A stretch of 46,447 nucleotides of DNA from Bacteroidales bacterium (GTDB lineage: Bacteria > Bacteroidota > Bacteroidia > Bacteroidales > UBA932), in contig JAKSJY010000003.1 in the NCBI GenBank assembly GCA_024402025.1, positions 1 through 46,447 on the forward strand. The letters run 5' to 3'. Positions 26,979-35,454 of this stretch are shown piece after piece. The notes under the pieces were generated by a model that saw only the letters and a list, made by a program, of their open reading frames with translations, had not been told where the DNA came from and made no database searches. Both the position numbers and the translations under genes were made by a program. How positions within the stretch are numbered: the stretch's first letter is position 1; every line of letters starts with the position of its first letter.

Positions 26979-27016
26979 GAAAATGAAAAAGGGAGGCGAG
27001 GCACTCCCGCCTCCCT
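26979..27016 (-). terminator. Intrinsic terminator inside the operon
   Basis: On the minus strand AGGGAGGCG pairs with CGCCTCCCT (27016-27008 with 26998-26990) around a 9-base loop, followed by TTTTTCATTTTC. The stem is GC-rich and the T-run follows at once. It lies between the PKD lipoprotein stop (27039) and the GH16 start (26969). No new promoter box was seen after it, so partial termination is more likely than an operon end. Confidence 0.8.
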
Positions 27017-27038
27017 GGAAATAGTAATCTGAAAAGGA

Positions 27039-28265
27039 TTAGAGGATAGCCTTGACACTTACGTTGTCGATTGCAAGGCGCATCGGAAGCTCCGGAGTGC
27101 CCCAATTACCCCAGACATTACGCACGTCAATATAGAAATATGCTGTGCCGGACTGAGGACAGGTATATGTCACAGGGCCTTCCGGAACATGGAGTTCATT
27201 GCCGTTATCGCTGCTCCAGGAGATATACTCATCTGAAGGATGAAGGTTTCCATCATAGTCCATTACACGGAGTTGGTCGTATCCTGCCCAGTAATTGACC
27301 ATATCCATAACGGCACAAGCATCGGGAATATATCCATTCTCATCCCTTTCGGTAGTATTGAAAGTAATACCGAAACGTACAAGGCCGGAGTTAAGGAAGT
27401 TCGACCATCTCAGATCAGCATTAATTTCCAACACATCACCTTCGACAACCTCGAAAGGCTGATACATAAGGAATAAGCCGGACTGGTCGTGCACCTGTGT
27501 GTTCTCGATAAGGATTGCGCCACCTTTACCCGCAGCAGGAGTGAAATCGGTATAACCGAATGTGTGAGTCCAAGACTTGCAGAGAGGGTCTGAATCAGTA
27601 GCATCGTTGCACTCCACTGTCCAGAACTCTGCATCATCCTCCTCCATTGAGCCACCCTTGAGAAGCTCGTTCTTTGCCGTGAGGGTAATGTCCTGAGTGT
27701 ATGTGTCGGTAGCGCCGGCTGCATCTGAAACGGTAGCCTTTACGGTGTAGGTGGTGTACTCGGGGAAGATGTGATCAACTGTGAACTCGGTAGCTGATGA
27801 GCCGTCGCCGAAATCCCAGACGATGGAAGTGGCGTTTGCAGAAGAGGTGGCGTCAAAATGAATACCCTTTCCGAATGCGCCTGCGCGACCTTCGATATCA
27901 GTATAATCGAAGTAAGCTTGAATCTTGCCGGTAAGGGTAATCTTCACTTCCTTCTTGTTCGATTCGCCCTTGGCGTTGGCTGCGGTGAGAGTAACCGTGT
28001 ACTCGCCTGCGGCTGCGTATTCGTGGACGGGAGAAACTTCCTTCGAAGTCTCCTCGTCGCCGAAGGACCACTTGTAAGCGGTAGCGTCAGTGGACTTGTT
28101 GGTGAAAGTGACCTTGAGTCCGTCCACAACATACTCGAAGTCTGCCTTGGGAGCATTTCCTGAAGGGGTGGGGCCCACCGGATCTTCAGTGCCGGGCTTT
28201 GTGCAGGCAAAGACTGCTGCTGCAGCAATAGCAAGGATTGCTGACCATTTGAATGTTTTTTTCAT
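27039..28265 (-). CDS. Two-PKD surface glycan-binding lipoprotein
   Basis: The start is at 28265 (MKKTFKWSAILAIAAAAVFAC); an earlier ATG-like frame to 28337 is not a signal. Cys21 is the lipobox cysteine. Two PKD domains follow (about 38-113 with WSFGDEET; 115-197 with WDFGDGSS). The C-terminal 205-408 is a beta-sandwich of the CBM4/9 kind (LLKGGSMEE, MRLAIDNVSVKAIL). Similar PKD lipoproteins sit after susC-susD in beta-glucan PULs and hold the polymer at the surface, which fits the GH16 genes that follow. No catalytic residues are visible. A strong terminator follows the stop. Confidence 0.85.
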   Translation of the reverse strand: MKKTFKWSAILAIAAAAVFACTKPGTEDPVGPTPSGNAPKADFEYVVDGLKVTFTNKSTDATAYKWSFGDEETSKEVSPVHEYAAAGEYTVTLTAANAKGESNKKEVKITLTGKIQAYFDYTDIEGRAGAFGKGIHFDATSSANATSIVWDFGDGSSATEFTVDHIFPEYTTYTVKATVSDAAGATDTYTQDITLTAKNELLKGGSMEEDDAEFWTVECNDATDSDPLCKSWTHTFGYTDFTPAAGKGGAILIENTQVHDQSGLFLMYQPFEVVEGDVLEINADLRWSNFLNSGLVRFGITFNTTERDENGYIPDACAVMDMVNYWAGYDQLRVMDYDGNLHPSDEYISWSSDNGNELHVPEGPVTYTCPQSGTAYFYIDVRNVWGNWGTPELPMRLAIDNVSVKAIL

Positions 28266-28312
28266 AATTGGATTGTTTAAAAGTGTAATAACTATTGTTG
28301 TTGGTTGATATG

Positions 28313-28918
28313 TCAGATAATGGGAGTCTCTCCCCAATATTCGCTGGCGGGGTCGATCACCATCACAACGCTGGTGTTTTTCTCTGCCAGACTGTACTGC
28401 GTGGGATTCGAAATCTCAAGACCCAATACAAGAAGCCTGAACCCTTCTCCCTGTGCAATTTCATTCTTGTGGGCGGCCAGGGCAGCCAGGTCGATGCTTA
28501 TGTAACAAGTGGCCCCGTTCTCTCCGGCGGGAACGTCTATCTTCGAAGGAATGCTGTATGTCCCTGCAGGCAGGGCCATCGCCGGAGTCCCGGCATCGGC
28601 ATATCCGTCAAGTTTGCTTTGCGTCTCGGACGGGCACTCGCCGAGATTGACCGAATAGGCTTTTCTTTCGGCAACAAATCCGGAACGCAGCACGCCGATT
28701 ATGACATTGAGTTTTCCGTCCTCCACCTTGCAGTTGCTGGTGGTGTACTGGTTCAGCGGTCCGGCCGGAACGGGATAGGTGTTGTCAAGTCCCGTATAGG
28801 TTGCCTGAGGAATGTATATCACAGGGAATCCCAGGTCCTTCTGCGAATCCCCTTTCTCACAGCCAATCAGGGAAAAAGCGGCGAAAACCACCAGAATGTC
28901 GATAAATATCTTTCTCAT
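28313..28918 (-). CDS. BT_3987/DUF1735-like lipoprotein
   Basis: The 201-residue lipoprotein has lipobox LIGC (Cys20). It holds one beta-sandwich with the pattern of the BT_3987 domain (VIIGVLRSGFVAERKAYSVNLGE, LPAGTYSIPSKIDVPAGENGA, GFRLLVLGLEISNPTQY). Such domains occur at the N-terminus of PUL lipoproteins; here it stands alone. It lies 14 bases after susD and about 47 before the PKD gene. A role in presenting glycan to the SusC/SusD complex is likely from position, not from sequence. Confidence 0.75.
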   Translation of the reverse strand: MRKIFIDILVVFAAFSLIGCEKGDSQKDLGFPVIYIPQATYTGLDNTYPVPAGPLNQYTTSNCKVEDGKLNVIIGVLRSGFVAERKAYSVNLGECPSETQSKLDGYADAGTPAMALPAGTYSIPSKIDVPAGENGATCYISIDLAALAAHKNEIAQGEGFRLLVLGLEISNPTQYSLAEKNTSVVMVIDPASEYWGETPII

Positions 28919-28932
28919 TTCAATGCGTTTTT

Positions 28933-30735
28933 CTAATTGTATTCAGGGTTCTGTACGAGCGTCCCTCTCGAATTTGCCATTTCCTTGCGGGTGAACGGCA
29001 TATAGTAGTGGCGATGTTCGAACGTGCGGTATGCCACGGTCGGGTTCGAATACTGATAACCTCCGAGGGTGTTCCTCGTAACGCGGACGCCCTTGATGGG
29101 TTTGTTCAGGACTGACTCGGCGTCAAGCCATCTGATGAGGTCCCAGTAGCGGTGGTCCTCGAAAGCCAGTTCCACACGGCGCTCATTCTTGACCGCACTG
29201 CGGAAATCCTTCTTGGATGCAGCTGTCACTGCCGGAAGGGATGTGCTTGCAGAGTTGCGGACTTCGGTGAGAGCCTCGCGTGCGGTCATTCCGTAGTTTT
29301 CGGGGTCGGCATCCGGTCCGTAAGCCTCATTCATCGCCTCGGCATAATTGAGAAGCACCTCAGCATAACGGTACAACGGCCATACGTGGTCCGTGTTGCC
29401 TCCTTCAACAAGGTTGAGGTTGGGGGCGAGGAACTTCTTGAGGTAGTAGCCGGTCTTGGTGGCTCCGTCCTTTTTCTGGTCATACGCTCCCTTGGGGGAC
29501 TGGTCGATTTCCTTGCCGTTCCAGATACTGCCGTTGGTGACGATAGTGGCGGCAAGACGCGGATCCCTGTTCGCATAAGGGTTCACCGTCTTCTGGCCGA
29601 TGTATTCGTAGGCATCGACAAGATTCTGCGTAGGGCAGACGCCGCTGTGGCCGCCTCTGGTGCCGACGGGGTAGTTCAACTCCTCAGGGGTGCTGCTTGC
29701 GGCCCTGCGGATAAGGAAAATGGATTCGACGTTCTCTGTGGAATTGTTTTTCAGAAAGTAATCTCCGTAATTCCTGTTTACTGGCATCTTGTAGGAGGGA
29801 TGCTCGCTGCCCGCGCTCGAACCGAAACCGAAGCCCTTCTCAAAGATGGCCTTGCGCGTCTGGATGACTTCGTTTGCGGCAGCTGCAGCCCTCTTCCACT
29901 TTTCAATATCATTGTCAGGATTATTGCGGGGGCTTGCTGCATACAGAAGCACGCGCGCCTTGATTGCGAGGGCAGAGGTCTTGTCGAAACGGCCCATCTC
30001 ATCCCTGGTGTTCCAGTTCCTGACATCGGCGACGGCATTCTCGGGAGTCTCGTCGAGGGCCACTCTCCAGTCCAGACGGACCTTGTCCTTGTTTTCGTCG
30101 ATAAGGGCCACGATATGCTCGACGACCTCATCGTAGGTCGCCTGCCTTGCGTAACCGTCCGGATCGTTTTCATCGACGAGGGGAACCCCGCCGTACATCT
30201 TTATCAGTTCACCGTAATAGTAGGCTTCCGCGATGCGTGCTTCGGCCCTCTGCCATTGGAGATTGAGCACGTCCCTCCTGTATGCACGCGGCTTGTCGGT
30301 GGCATAGATGCTTCCATCCGGATTGTAAACCGTCGAAGTGTCCCTGTTGAGGGCAAGGAAGTCCTCGCCGTCCTTTGCGTAATCAAGGAAGAAATGCGCG
30401 GCGCGGATGCCTTCGTAATAATTGTCGTAGAGATATGAGATAGGGTTCAGGTCGGCCGATATCAGGCCTCTGTTGAAGGCTGAAACGTCCGATTTCGCCG
30501 CTGTCTGCTCGGCCTCGTCCGATGCGGCGGCAAAGAGGTTGCCGTCAACCACGGAGAAGCCGTACTGCATAGGCGTATAATATGCAATCGCGAAACTTGT
30601 AAGGGTGCTTGACCTCGTTTCCAGACGCTCCATAGTATCGAACACGTCCATACGGGTATCGAGGAAACCTTCGCAGCCGCAGAGGGCGAGAGCGAAAACA
30701 GAAACAAGCGCTATGTTGATTGTTGTCCTTTTCAT
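28933..30735 (-). CDS. susD: SusD/RagB-family glycan-binding lipoprotein (second pair)
   Basis: The 600-residue lipoprotein has lipobox LCGC (Cys21). SusD signatures: RAEARIAEAYYYGELIKMYGGVPLVDE near 170, RYAEVLLNYAEAMNEAYG near 450, and VKNERRVELAFEDHRYWDLIRW near 515, ending LVQNPEYN. It pairs with the SusC encoded 12 bases upstream (30748). It differs strongly from the SusD at 33583, so the two pairs probably handle different oligosaccharides or different sizes of the same one. Confidence 0.96.
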   Translation of the reverse strand: MKRTTINIALVSVFALALCGCEGFLDTRMDVFDTMERLETRSSTLTSFAIAYYTPMQYGFSVVDGNLFAAASDEAEQTAAKSDVSAFNRGLISADLNPISYLYDNYYEGIRAAHFFLDYAKDGEDFLALNRDTSTVYNPDGSIYATDKPRAYRRDVLNLQWQRAEARIAEAYYYGELIKMYGGVPLVDENDPDGYARQATYDEVVEHIVALIDENKDKVRLDWRVALDETPENAVADVRNWNTRDEMGRFDKTSALAIKARVLLYAASPRNNPDNDIEKWKRAAAAANEVIQTRKAIFEKGFGFGSSAGSEHPSYKMPVNRNYGDYFLKNNSTENVESIFLIRRAASSTPEELNYPVGTRGGHSGVCPTQNLVDAYEYIGQKTVNPYANRDPRLAATIVTNGSIWNGKEIDQSPKGAYDQKKDGATKTGYYLKKFLAPNLNLVEGGNTDHVWPLYRYAEVLLNYAEAMNEAYGPDADPENYGMTAREALTEVRNSASTSLPAVTAASKKDFRSAVKNERRVELAFEDHRYWDLIRWLDAESVLNKPIKGVRVTRNTLGGYQYSNPTVAYRTFEHRHYYMPFTRKEMANSRGTLVQNPEYN

Positions 30736-30747
30736 GATACTGTCTCT

Positions 30748-33558
30748 TTAGAAAGTGAGCTGGACACCCAGATTGAACGATTTGACATTGGGATAACCGT
30801 AGTTTACAGTAGCGGGGTCCATCTTGCATTCGGCAAGCAGGGAGCTGATTGTAAGCAGGTTGTATGCATTTACATATACACGGCATTTTGTGATGCCTGC
30901 ATTGCGGAAAGCGCTGAGAGTGGAAAGCTCGTACCCGAGTTCGATATTCTGGAGCCTGAGATAGCTGTTGTCCCTGATCCAGAATGAGCTGTTGCGATAG
31001 TTGTTGTCGTTGCTCTGGAGGGAGAGACGGGGGTAGCTTGCAGTGTTGCGGGTATCTATGCCGGCCTCGGGATAGTATCCCCAGGCTCCCTTCGCCCACT
31101 CGAAAGCGTTTCCGTAATCCTCGAACGTGCGCCAGGCGCGATAGTCCAGAAGATTCACGGACGACCCTGCATTTCCTGCAAGAAGCAGGGAGAGATCGAA
31201 GCCCTTGTACTCGAAGGCCGCACCGAGACTGAAGGTGAAGCAGGGATAGGAAGGTGCGCCTACGGCGACAACGTCAGTCTCATCGATGTAACCATCCCCG
31301 TCCTGGTCCTTGTACTTGAGGTCTCCGGGCTGCACGGCGCCGAACAGAGGAACGGGAAGCCCCATATTGAGTTCTCCGTCGAGGTCGAAATCAGTGACCT
31401 TGTAGAATCCCTCGCATTCGAGCCCCATACGTGTCCCGTAAGGGTGTCCGGTCTGCCGGTTGTAGGCATACTTCGCACCGACCTCGCCCATCTCGAGAAC
31501 CTTGTTTTTCGCAAAAAGCACCCCCCCGACAACCGAGTATCTGAAATCTCCGGCACTGTCGGGATAATCGAAGCTCGCGTCAATCCCCTGGTAGAGCATC
31601 CTTCCGAGATTAGAGTAGCAGGCGTCAATGCCCCTGTACTCCATAATGGTCTGGTCGAGAGTAAGTATGCCTGTCCGGTTGTCTATGAAATAGTCTGCAG
31701 TGACGTCCAACTTGCCGAAGAGCTTGAGGTCGATTCCGAGGTTGGCCTTGAGACTCTTCTCGGCGGTGATGTCGGGATTTGCTTTGAAAAGGGGTCTGAT
31801 GCCGCTTTCCCCTCCGCCGAATCCGGGGCCAACGCCCTTGACGTAGCTGCCCGTCCAGCCATAATACTGCTGGTAGAGATATCGGCCGTCGGTAAGGAAT
31901 CCGTCAATCCCCACATACGCTTCCGAGGCGCCGCTCATTCCTGCGGAGGTCCTGACCTTCAGGTAGTCCACCGTCCCTTTGCCATCGAAGAAGTCCTCGT
32001 TGGATGCAACCCAGGCGAATGATACGGTAGGATAGAATACGAACCTGCGGTCCTTTGCATAGGCGTCGCTTCCGAAATAGGAGAATCCGAGACCGGCGAT
32101 GTAACGGTTATTGTAACTGTAGTTCACCCGCCCGCTGTAATTGATGTAATGGTATTTCCAGTTGTAGAATTCGGAACCCGAGCCGTTGTAGTCCGAGATA
32201 TGGGCCGAAAGGGCGGCGTCGAAAGCGTGAAGGTCAAAGACATTTGCCCAACCGAGGGTAACGTCGCCCTGCATCCAACGCTCTTTTCCGGAAGACCAGT
32301 ATCCTTCCGAACGCAGGTATGAAGACTTGTCGGAAGTCTGGGCTTCCCCATCGAAGTACCTTGCGTAGTTGTTGGTCTTCGCCGTGTTTCCTATCGTCTT
32401 GGAATAGAAGGAGAACCCCTCCTGCAGATAAAGACCCCGGGCGATGAAATCAAGTTCCTCCTTGAACTTGAAATTGGCCAGCATCAGTTTGGTGCGGCTG
32501 GTTGTCCAGCCAATGCCTTTGAGGGATGCCACCGGGTTGTTGGGGTAGATGGCGGTTCCCGAATAGTTGGAGATGGGGTCCGTAGCCAGAGGGTCCGTGA
32601 TGGGATAGATATTAGAAGGGTAGTTCATAATATCATCCATAAGGGAGTAAAGGCTGTAATCGGGACGCGTCCTGTCTTCGAGGCGGCCTCCTACGTCAAC
32701 ACTGACGGTAAGAACCTTGTTGAGCCGGATGTCGAGGTTGGTACGCAGACCGAACTGCTCGTAGGAAGCGTTGTGGGTCTTGGGGGTGTTCCTGACATTG
32801 AGAAGGCCCTGCTGGTTGCCGTAGTCGAGAACGACGCTGTATTTCGTAAGGGCGGAACCTCCGCGGAAGGAAAGCACCGCGTCGGAGTACATGCCGTTGT
32901 TCTTCATCACCTCATCATACCATCTTACATCGACTCCCGTACCATTCTTCCAGGCACCCACCGCCTCGAAATCGTAGTACGGATCCCACTCGCGGCCGTG
33001 GTCGTTGCTGTACGCCTGGTTGTAGAGCTGGGCGAAATCGTATGAGCCGAGAGGCTTTGCGACATTGACAGGAGCCTGCAGACCGGTACGGGCCTGGAAG
33101 CTGATTATGGGTTTGCCTGTCACTTCTCCCCTCTTTGTCTTGATGAAGATGACGCCGTTGGCACCGTTCATTCCATAAGTGGCGAGGGCGGCGGCATCCT
33201 TGAGGATGCTCACGGACTCTATCTCTTCGGGGATGAGGTAGTTTATAAAGTCGCTCTTGACCTCGAAACCGTCAACATAGATTTTCAGGGTATTGTTTTC
33301 CGTGCCCTCGGCATAGGATCCCAGGCCTCGGATAAGCATCCTTGCGCTTCCTGCACCGGGGGTCGCATCACGGGTGATGACGGTCAGACCCGGCACTTTC
33401 CCGGAAAGGGCCTCCGTAAAGTTCGGGGTGGGGCTTGTGTAGATTTCCTCACCTGTTGCAGTGGCAATCGCAGCCGTATTCAAATCCTGAGAAAAGGCAT
33501 TGAATGAAAAAGCTGTGAGCGCTCCTGCAAGCAGAAAGATGTTTTTTGCTGATTTCAT
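30748..33558 (-). CDS. susC: SusC/RagA-family transporter lacking the N-terminal extension (second pair)
   Basis: The 936-residue protein has a signal peptide (ending NAFSQ) but moves within about 20 residues into the plug (NFTEALSGKVPGL, RMLIRGLGSY, YVDGFEV, SILKDAAALATYGMNGANGVI). The CarboxypepD_reg-like domain and linker present in the other two SusC proteins are missing, which explains the short length. The barrel is complete and ends FNLGVQLTF. It is a TonB-dependent importer, but the TonB-box region is reduced to a few residues after the signal (about 24-40), so energising might differ. It is 24 bases after the first susD, in the same operon. Confidence 0.94.
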   Translation of the reverse strand: MKSAKNIFLLAGALTAFSFNAFSQDLNTAAIATATGEEIYTSPTPNFTEALSGKVPGLTVITRDATPGAGSARMLIRGLGSYAEGTENNTLKIYVDGFEVKSDFINYLIPEEIESVSILKDAAALATYGMNGANGVIFIKTKRGEVTGKPIISFQARTGLQAPVNVAKPLGSYDFAQLYNQAYSNDHGREWDPYYDFEAVGAWKNGTGVDVRWYDEVMKNNGMYSDAVLSFRGGSALTKYSVVLDYGNQQGLLNVRNTPKTHNASYEQFGLRTNLDIRLNKVLTVSVDVGGRLEDRTRPDYSLYSLMDDIMNYPSNIYPITDPLATDPISNYSGTAIYPNNPVASLKGIGWTTSRTKLMLANFKFKEELDFIARGLYLQEGFSFYSKTIGNTAKTNNYARYFDGEAQTSDKSSYLRSEGYWSSGKERWMQGDVTLGWANVFDLHAFDAALSAHISDYNGSGSEFYNWKYHYINYSGRVNYSYNNRYIAGLGFSYFGSDAYAKDRRFVFYPTVSFAWVASNEDFFDGKGTVDYLKVRTSAGMSGASEAYVGIDGFLTDGRYLYQQYYGWTGSYVKGVGPGFGGGESGIRPLFKANPDITAEKSLKANLGIDLKLFGKLDVTADYFIDNRTGILTLDQTIMEYRGIDACYSNLGRMLYQGIDASFDYPDSAGDFRYSVVGGVLFAKNKVLEMGEVGAKYAYNRQTGHPYGTRMGLECEGFYKVTDFDLDGELNMGLPVPLFGAVQPGDLKYKDQDGDGYIDETDVVAVGAPSYPCFTFSLGAAFEYKGFDLSLLLAGNAGSSVNLLDYRAWRTFEDYGNAFEWAKGAWGYYPEAGIDTRNTASYPRLSLQSNDNNYRNSSFWIRDNSYLRLQNIELGYELSTLSAFRNAGITKCRVYVNAYNLLTISSLLAECKMDPATVNYGYPNVKSFNLGVQLTF

Positions 33559-33582
33559 ATCGTTTTCTTGTGGATTTGTCTG

Positions 33583-35442
33583 TTAATATCCGGGATTCTG
33601 GGCGATGATGCCTTTGTTCACCTCGCTCTGGTTGAATGGCTCCAGGAACATCTTGGGGTGCCAGTACTGATTGAATGCGAATGCATCCCAGTAGGAAACG
33701 AGGGCGTCCATCGTATTGTTGGAACCGATTCTGAGTATCGAAATCTCCGTCTTGGGCCCTCCGAGAATCTCGGTTCCTATTTCATCGAGCATCCAGTGCT
33801 TGACATCGAAATAGCGGTGGTTCTCCTCGAAGAATTCGAGAGCGTTCTCACGCACGATGAGTTCGCGGAGCTCAGCCTTGTCCGAAGTCTGGACTGCGGG
33901 CAGTCCGGCCCTGCCCCGGATGATGTTGAGGTACTTGCGGGCATTGGCGGGATCGCCCGTTTCGTTATAGGCCTCGGCGAGGTGGAGATAGTTTTCCGCC
34001 ACGCGGAAAATCGGGAACTCGAACCACTGCCTTGCGCCGGCCTTGTAGAAGAACTTGGTCGGCACGCCGATGCCGCGTCCCTCGATGGAACGTATCATAT
34101 TGGCGGCGTTGGCCTCGTCGGTCTCGAAACTGCCCATATAGCTGATGTTCTCGTTCCAGTTCGGGTCGCCGTCGTTCGAGCGGCCGAACTTGCCCGGAAC
34201 GCAGACATCCACGCGGAAGCGGGCTTCAATCTTGTCGATGTTGGCACCGAAATCGGAAATGTCGCGCGGAGCGCTCTCGCCGACGACGGGCCAGTCGATG
34301 TCATTTCCGTCGCGGTCGCGATACAGACGCAGGAAGTTGGTCAGAATACCGCGCTGCGAAAGCTCTTCGGTATATCCGTATGCAGACCAGTTGTAGCCCA
34401 TGTTCATATTGTTCTGGGTGGACTGGGTGCTGGCTACCTTGAAGGAAAGGATGCGCTCCGCGCCGTACATGTCGGAAACTCCGCGTCCGTAGTCGTCAAT
34501 AGCCTGCTCGAAACTGTTGACGTTGCCTTCGCCGGCGGTGAAGATCAGGCCTTTGCCGTTATTCTTACACCATTCGAGGACTGCAAGGTTGGCATCGATG
34601 GCATCCTTGTAGCGCTGGGGGTCGTAGTTGCCGAAACTGATGAAACTCTTGTCGAAGTTGTCGGCTCCGGACATGTTGAACTTCTCCGCGTAGGATTTTT
34701 CCGAATTGAAGAGAGGGCGCGCGGCGAAAGTGAGGGCCTTGGCCTTGATAGCGAGGATGACTCCCTTCGTAAGTCGGCCGTCCCACTTGTCGGCGCTGCC
34801 CGGCTCGATGTCGTACCAGCTGTCCGGAAGCAGGTCGTATGCCTTCTGGCAGAGTTCGAGGATGTAGGCGAGGGTCTCTTCCACGCTTTTGCGGGGGAGA
34901 TTGATGTCATCGTCCATCGCATATGCCTTGACGGCCTTGGGAACGCCGCCCCAGCGCTGGAACATCGTCATATAACGGTAGGCGATAAGGCCGTAGGCCT
35001 CTCCCTTCATATATGACTTCATCGCGTCGCTGAGTTCGTCGGCAGGCACGCTGTCAATGTTCTGGATTACCAGGAACGCACTTCTGATAACCTCCCAGTT
35101 CTCGTCGAAATTGCAGGCAGTGATGATGTTGCCGTCGGAATTTGGTATGATGGCAGGGCCGCTGACGGTGTAAGGGTATGTTCCGTGCCAGGTGAAGCCT
35201 CTTGAAAGCTCGCCGGAAATGCTGGCGAGAGTGCCGTGGTTGATTCCCCACCCCTCCGGGAGACCTTCGCGGAGAGCCTTGTGGTATGTGCGCCAAAGCA
35301 TTCCCTCGGCATCCTTGCGGTTTGAGAAGACGGTCTCGAGATAGACGCTTCCCGTCACTTCGGGCAATTCGAGGAAACTGTTGCAGGCACTCAATCCTGC
35401 GAGAGCGGCAAGAACCGTTATTGAAAATATGATTTTCTTCAT
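33583..35442 (-). CDS. susD: SusD/RagB-family glycan-binding lipoprotein (first pair)
   Basis: The 619-residue lipoprotein has lipobox LSAC (Cys20). SusD signatures: MKGEAYGLIAYRYMTMFQRWGGVP near 165, FRVAENYLHLAEAYNETGD near 480, IIRGRAGLPAV, and VRENALEFFEENHRYFDVKHW near 540, ending AQNPGY. It pairs with the SusC encoded 12 bases upstream and is the second gene transcribed from the 38.8-kb promoter region. Within the fold it is intact and of usual length, slightly long. Confidence 0.96.
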   Translation of the reverse strand: MKKIIFSITVLAALAGLSACNSFLELPEVTGSVYLETVFSNRKDAEGMLWRTYHKALREGLPEGWGINHGTLASISGELSRGFTWHGTYPYTVSGPAIIPNSDGNIITACNFDENWEVIRSAFLVIQNIDSVPADELSDAMKSYMKGEAYGLIAYRYMTMFQRWGGVPKAVKAYAMDDDINLPRKSVEETLAYILELCQKAYDLLPDSWYDIEPGSADKWDGRLTKGVILAIKAKALTFAARPLFNSEKSYAEKFNMSGADNFDKSFISFGNYDPQRYKDAIDANLAVLEWCKNNGKGLIFTAGEGNVNSFEQAIDDYGRGVSDMYGAERILSFKVASTQSTQNNMNMGYNWSAYGYTEELSQRGILTNFLRLYRDRDGNDIDWPVVGESAPRDISDFGANIDKIEARFRVDVCVPGKFGRSNDGDPNWNENISYMGSFETDEANAANMIRSIEGRGIGVPTKFFYKAGARQWFEFPIFRVAENYLHLAEAYNETGDPANARKYLNIIRGRAGLPAVQTSDKAELRELIVRENALEFFEENHRYFDVKHWMLDEIGTEILGGPKTEISILRIGSNNTMDALVSYWDAFAFNQYWHPKMFLEPFNQSEVNKGIIAQNPGY

Positions 35443-35454
35443 GTCAGTACCTCC

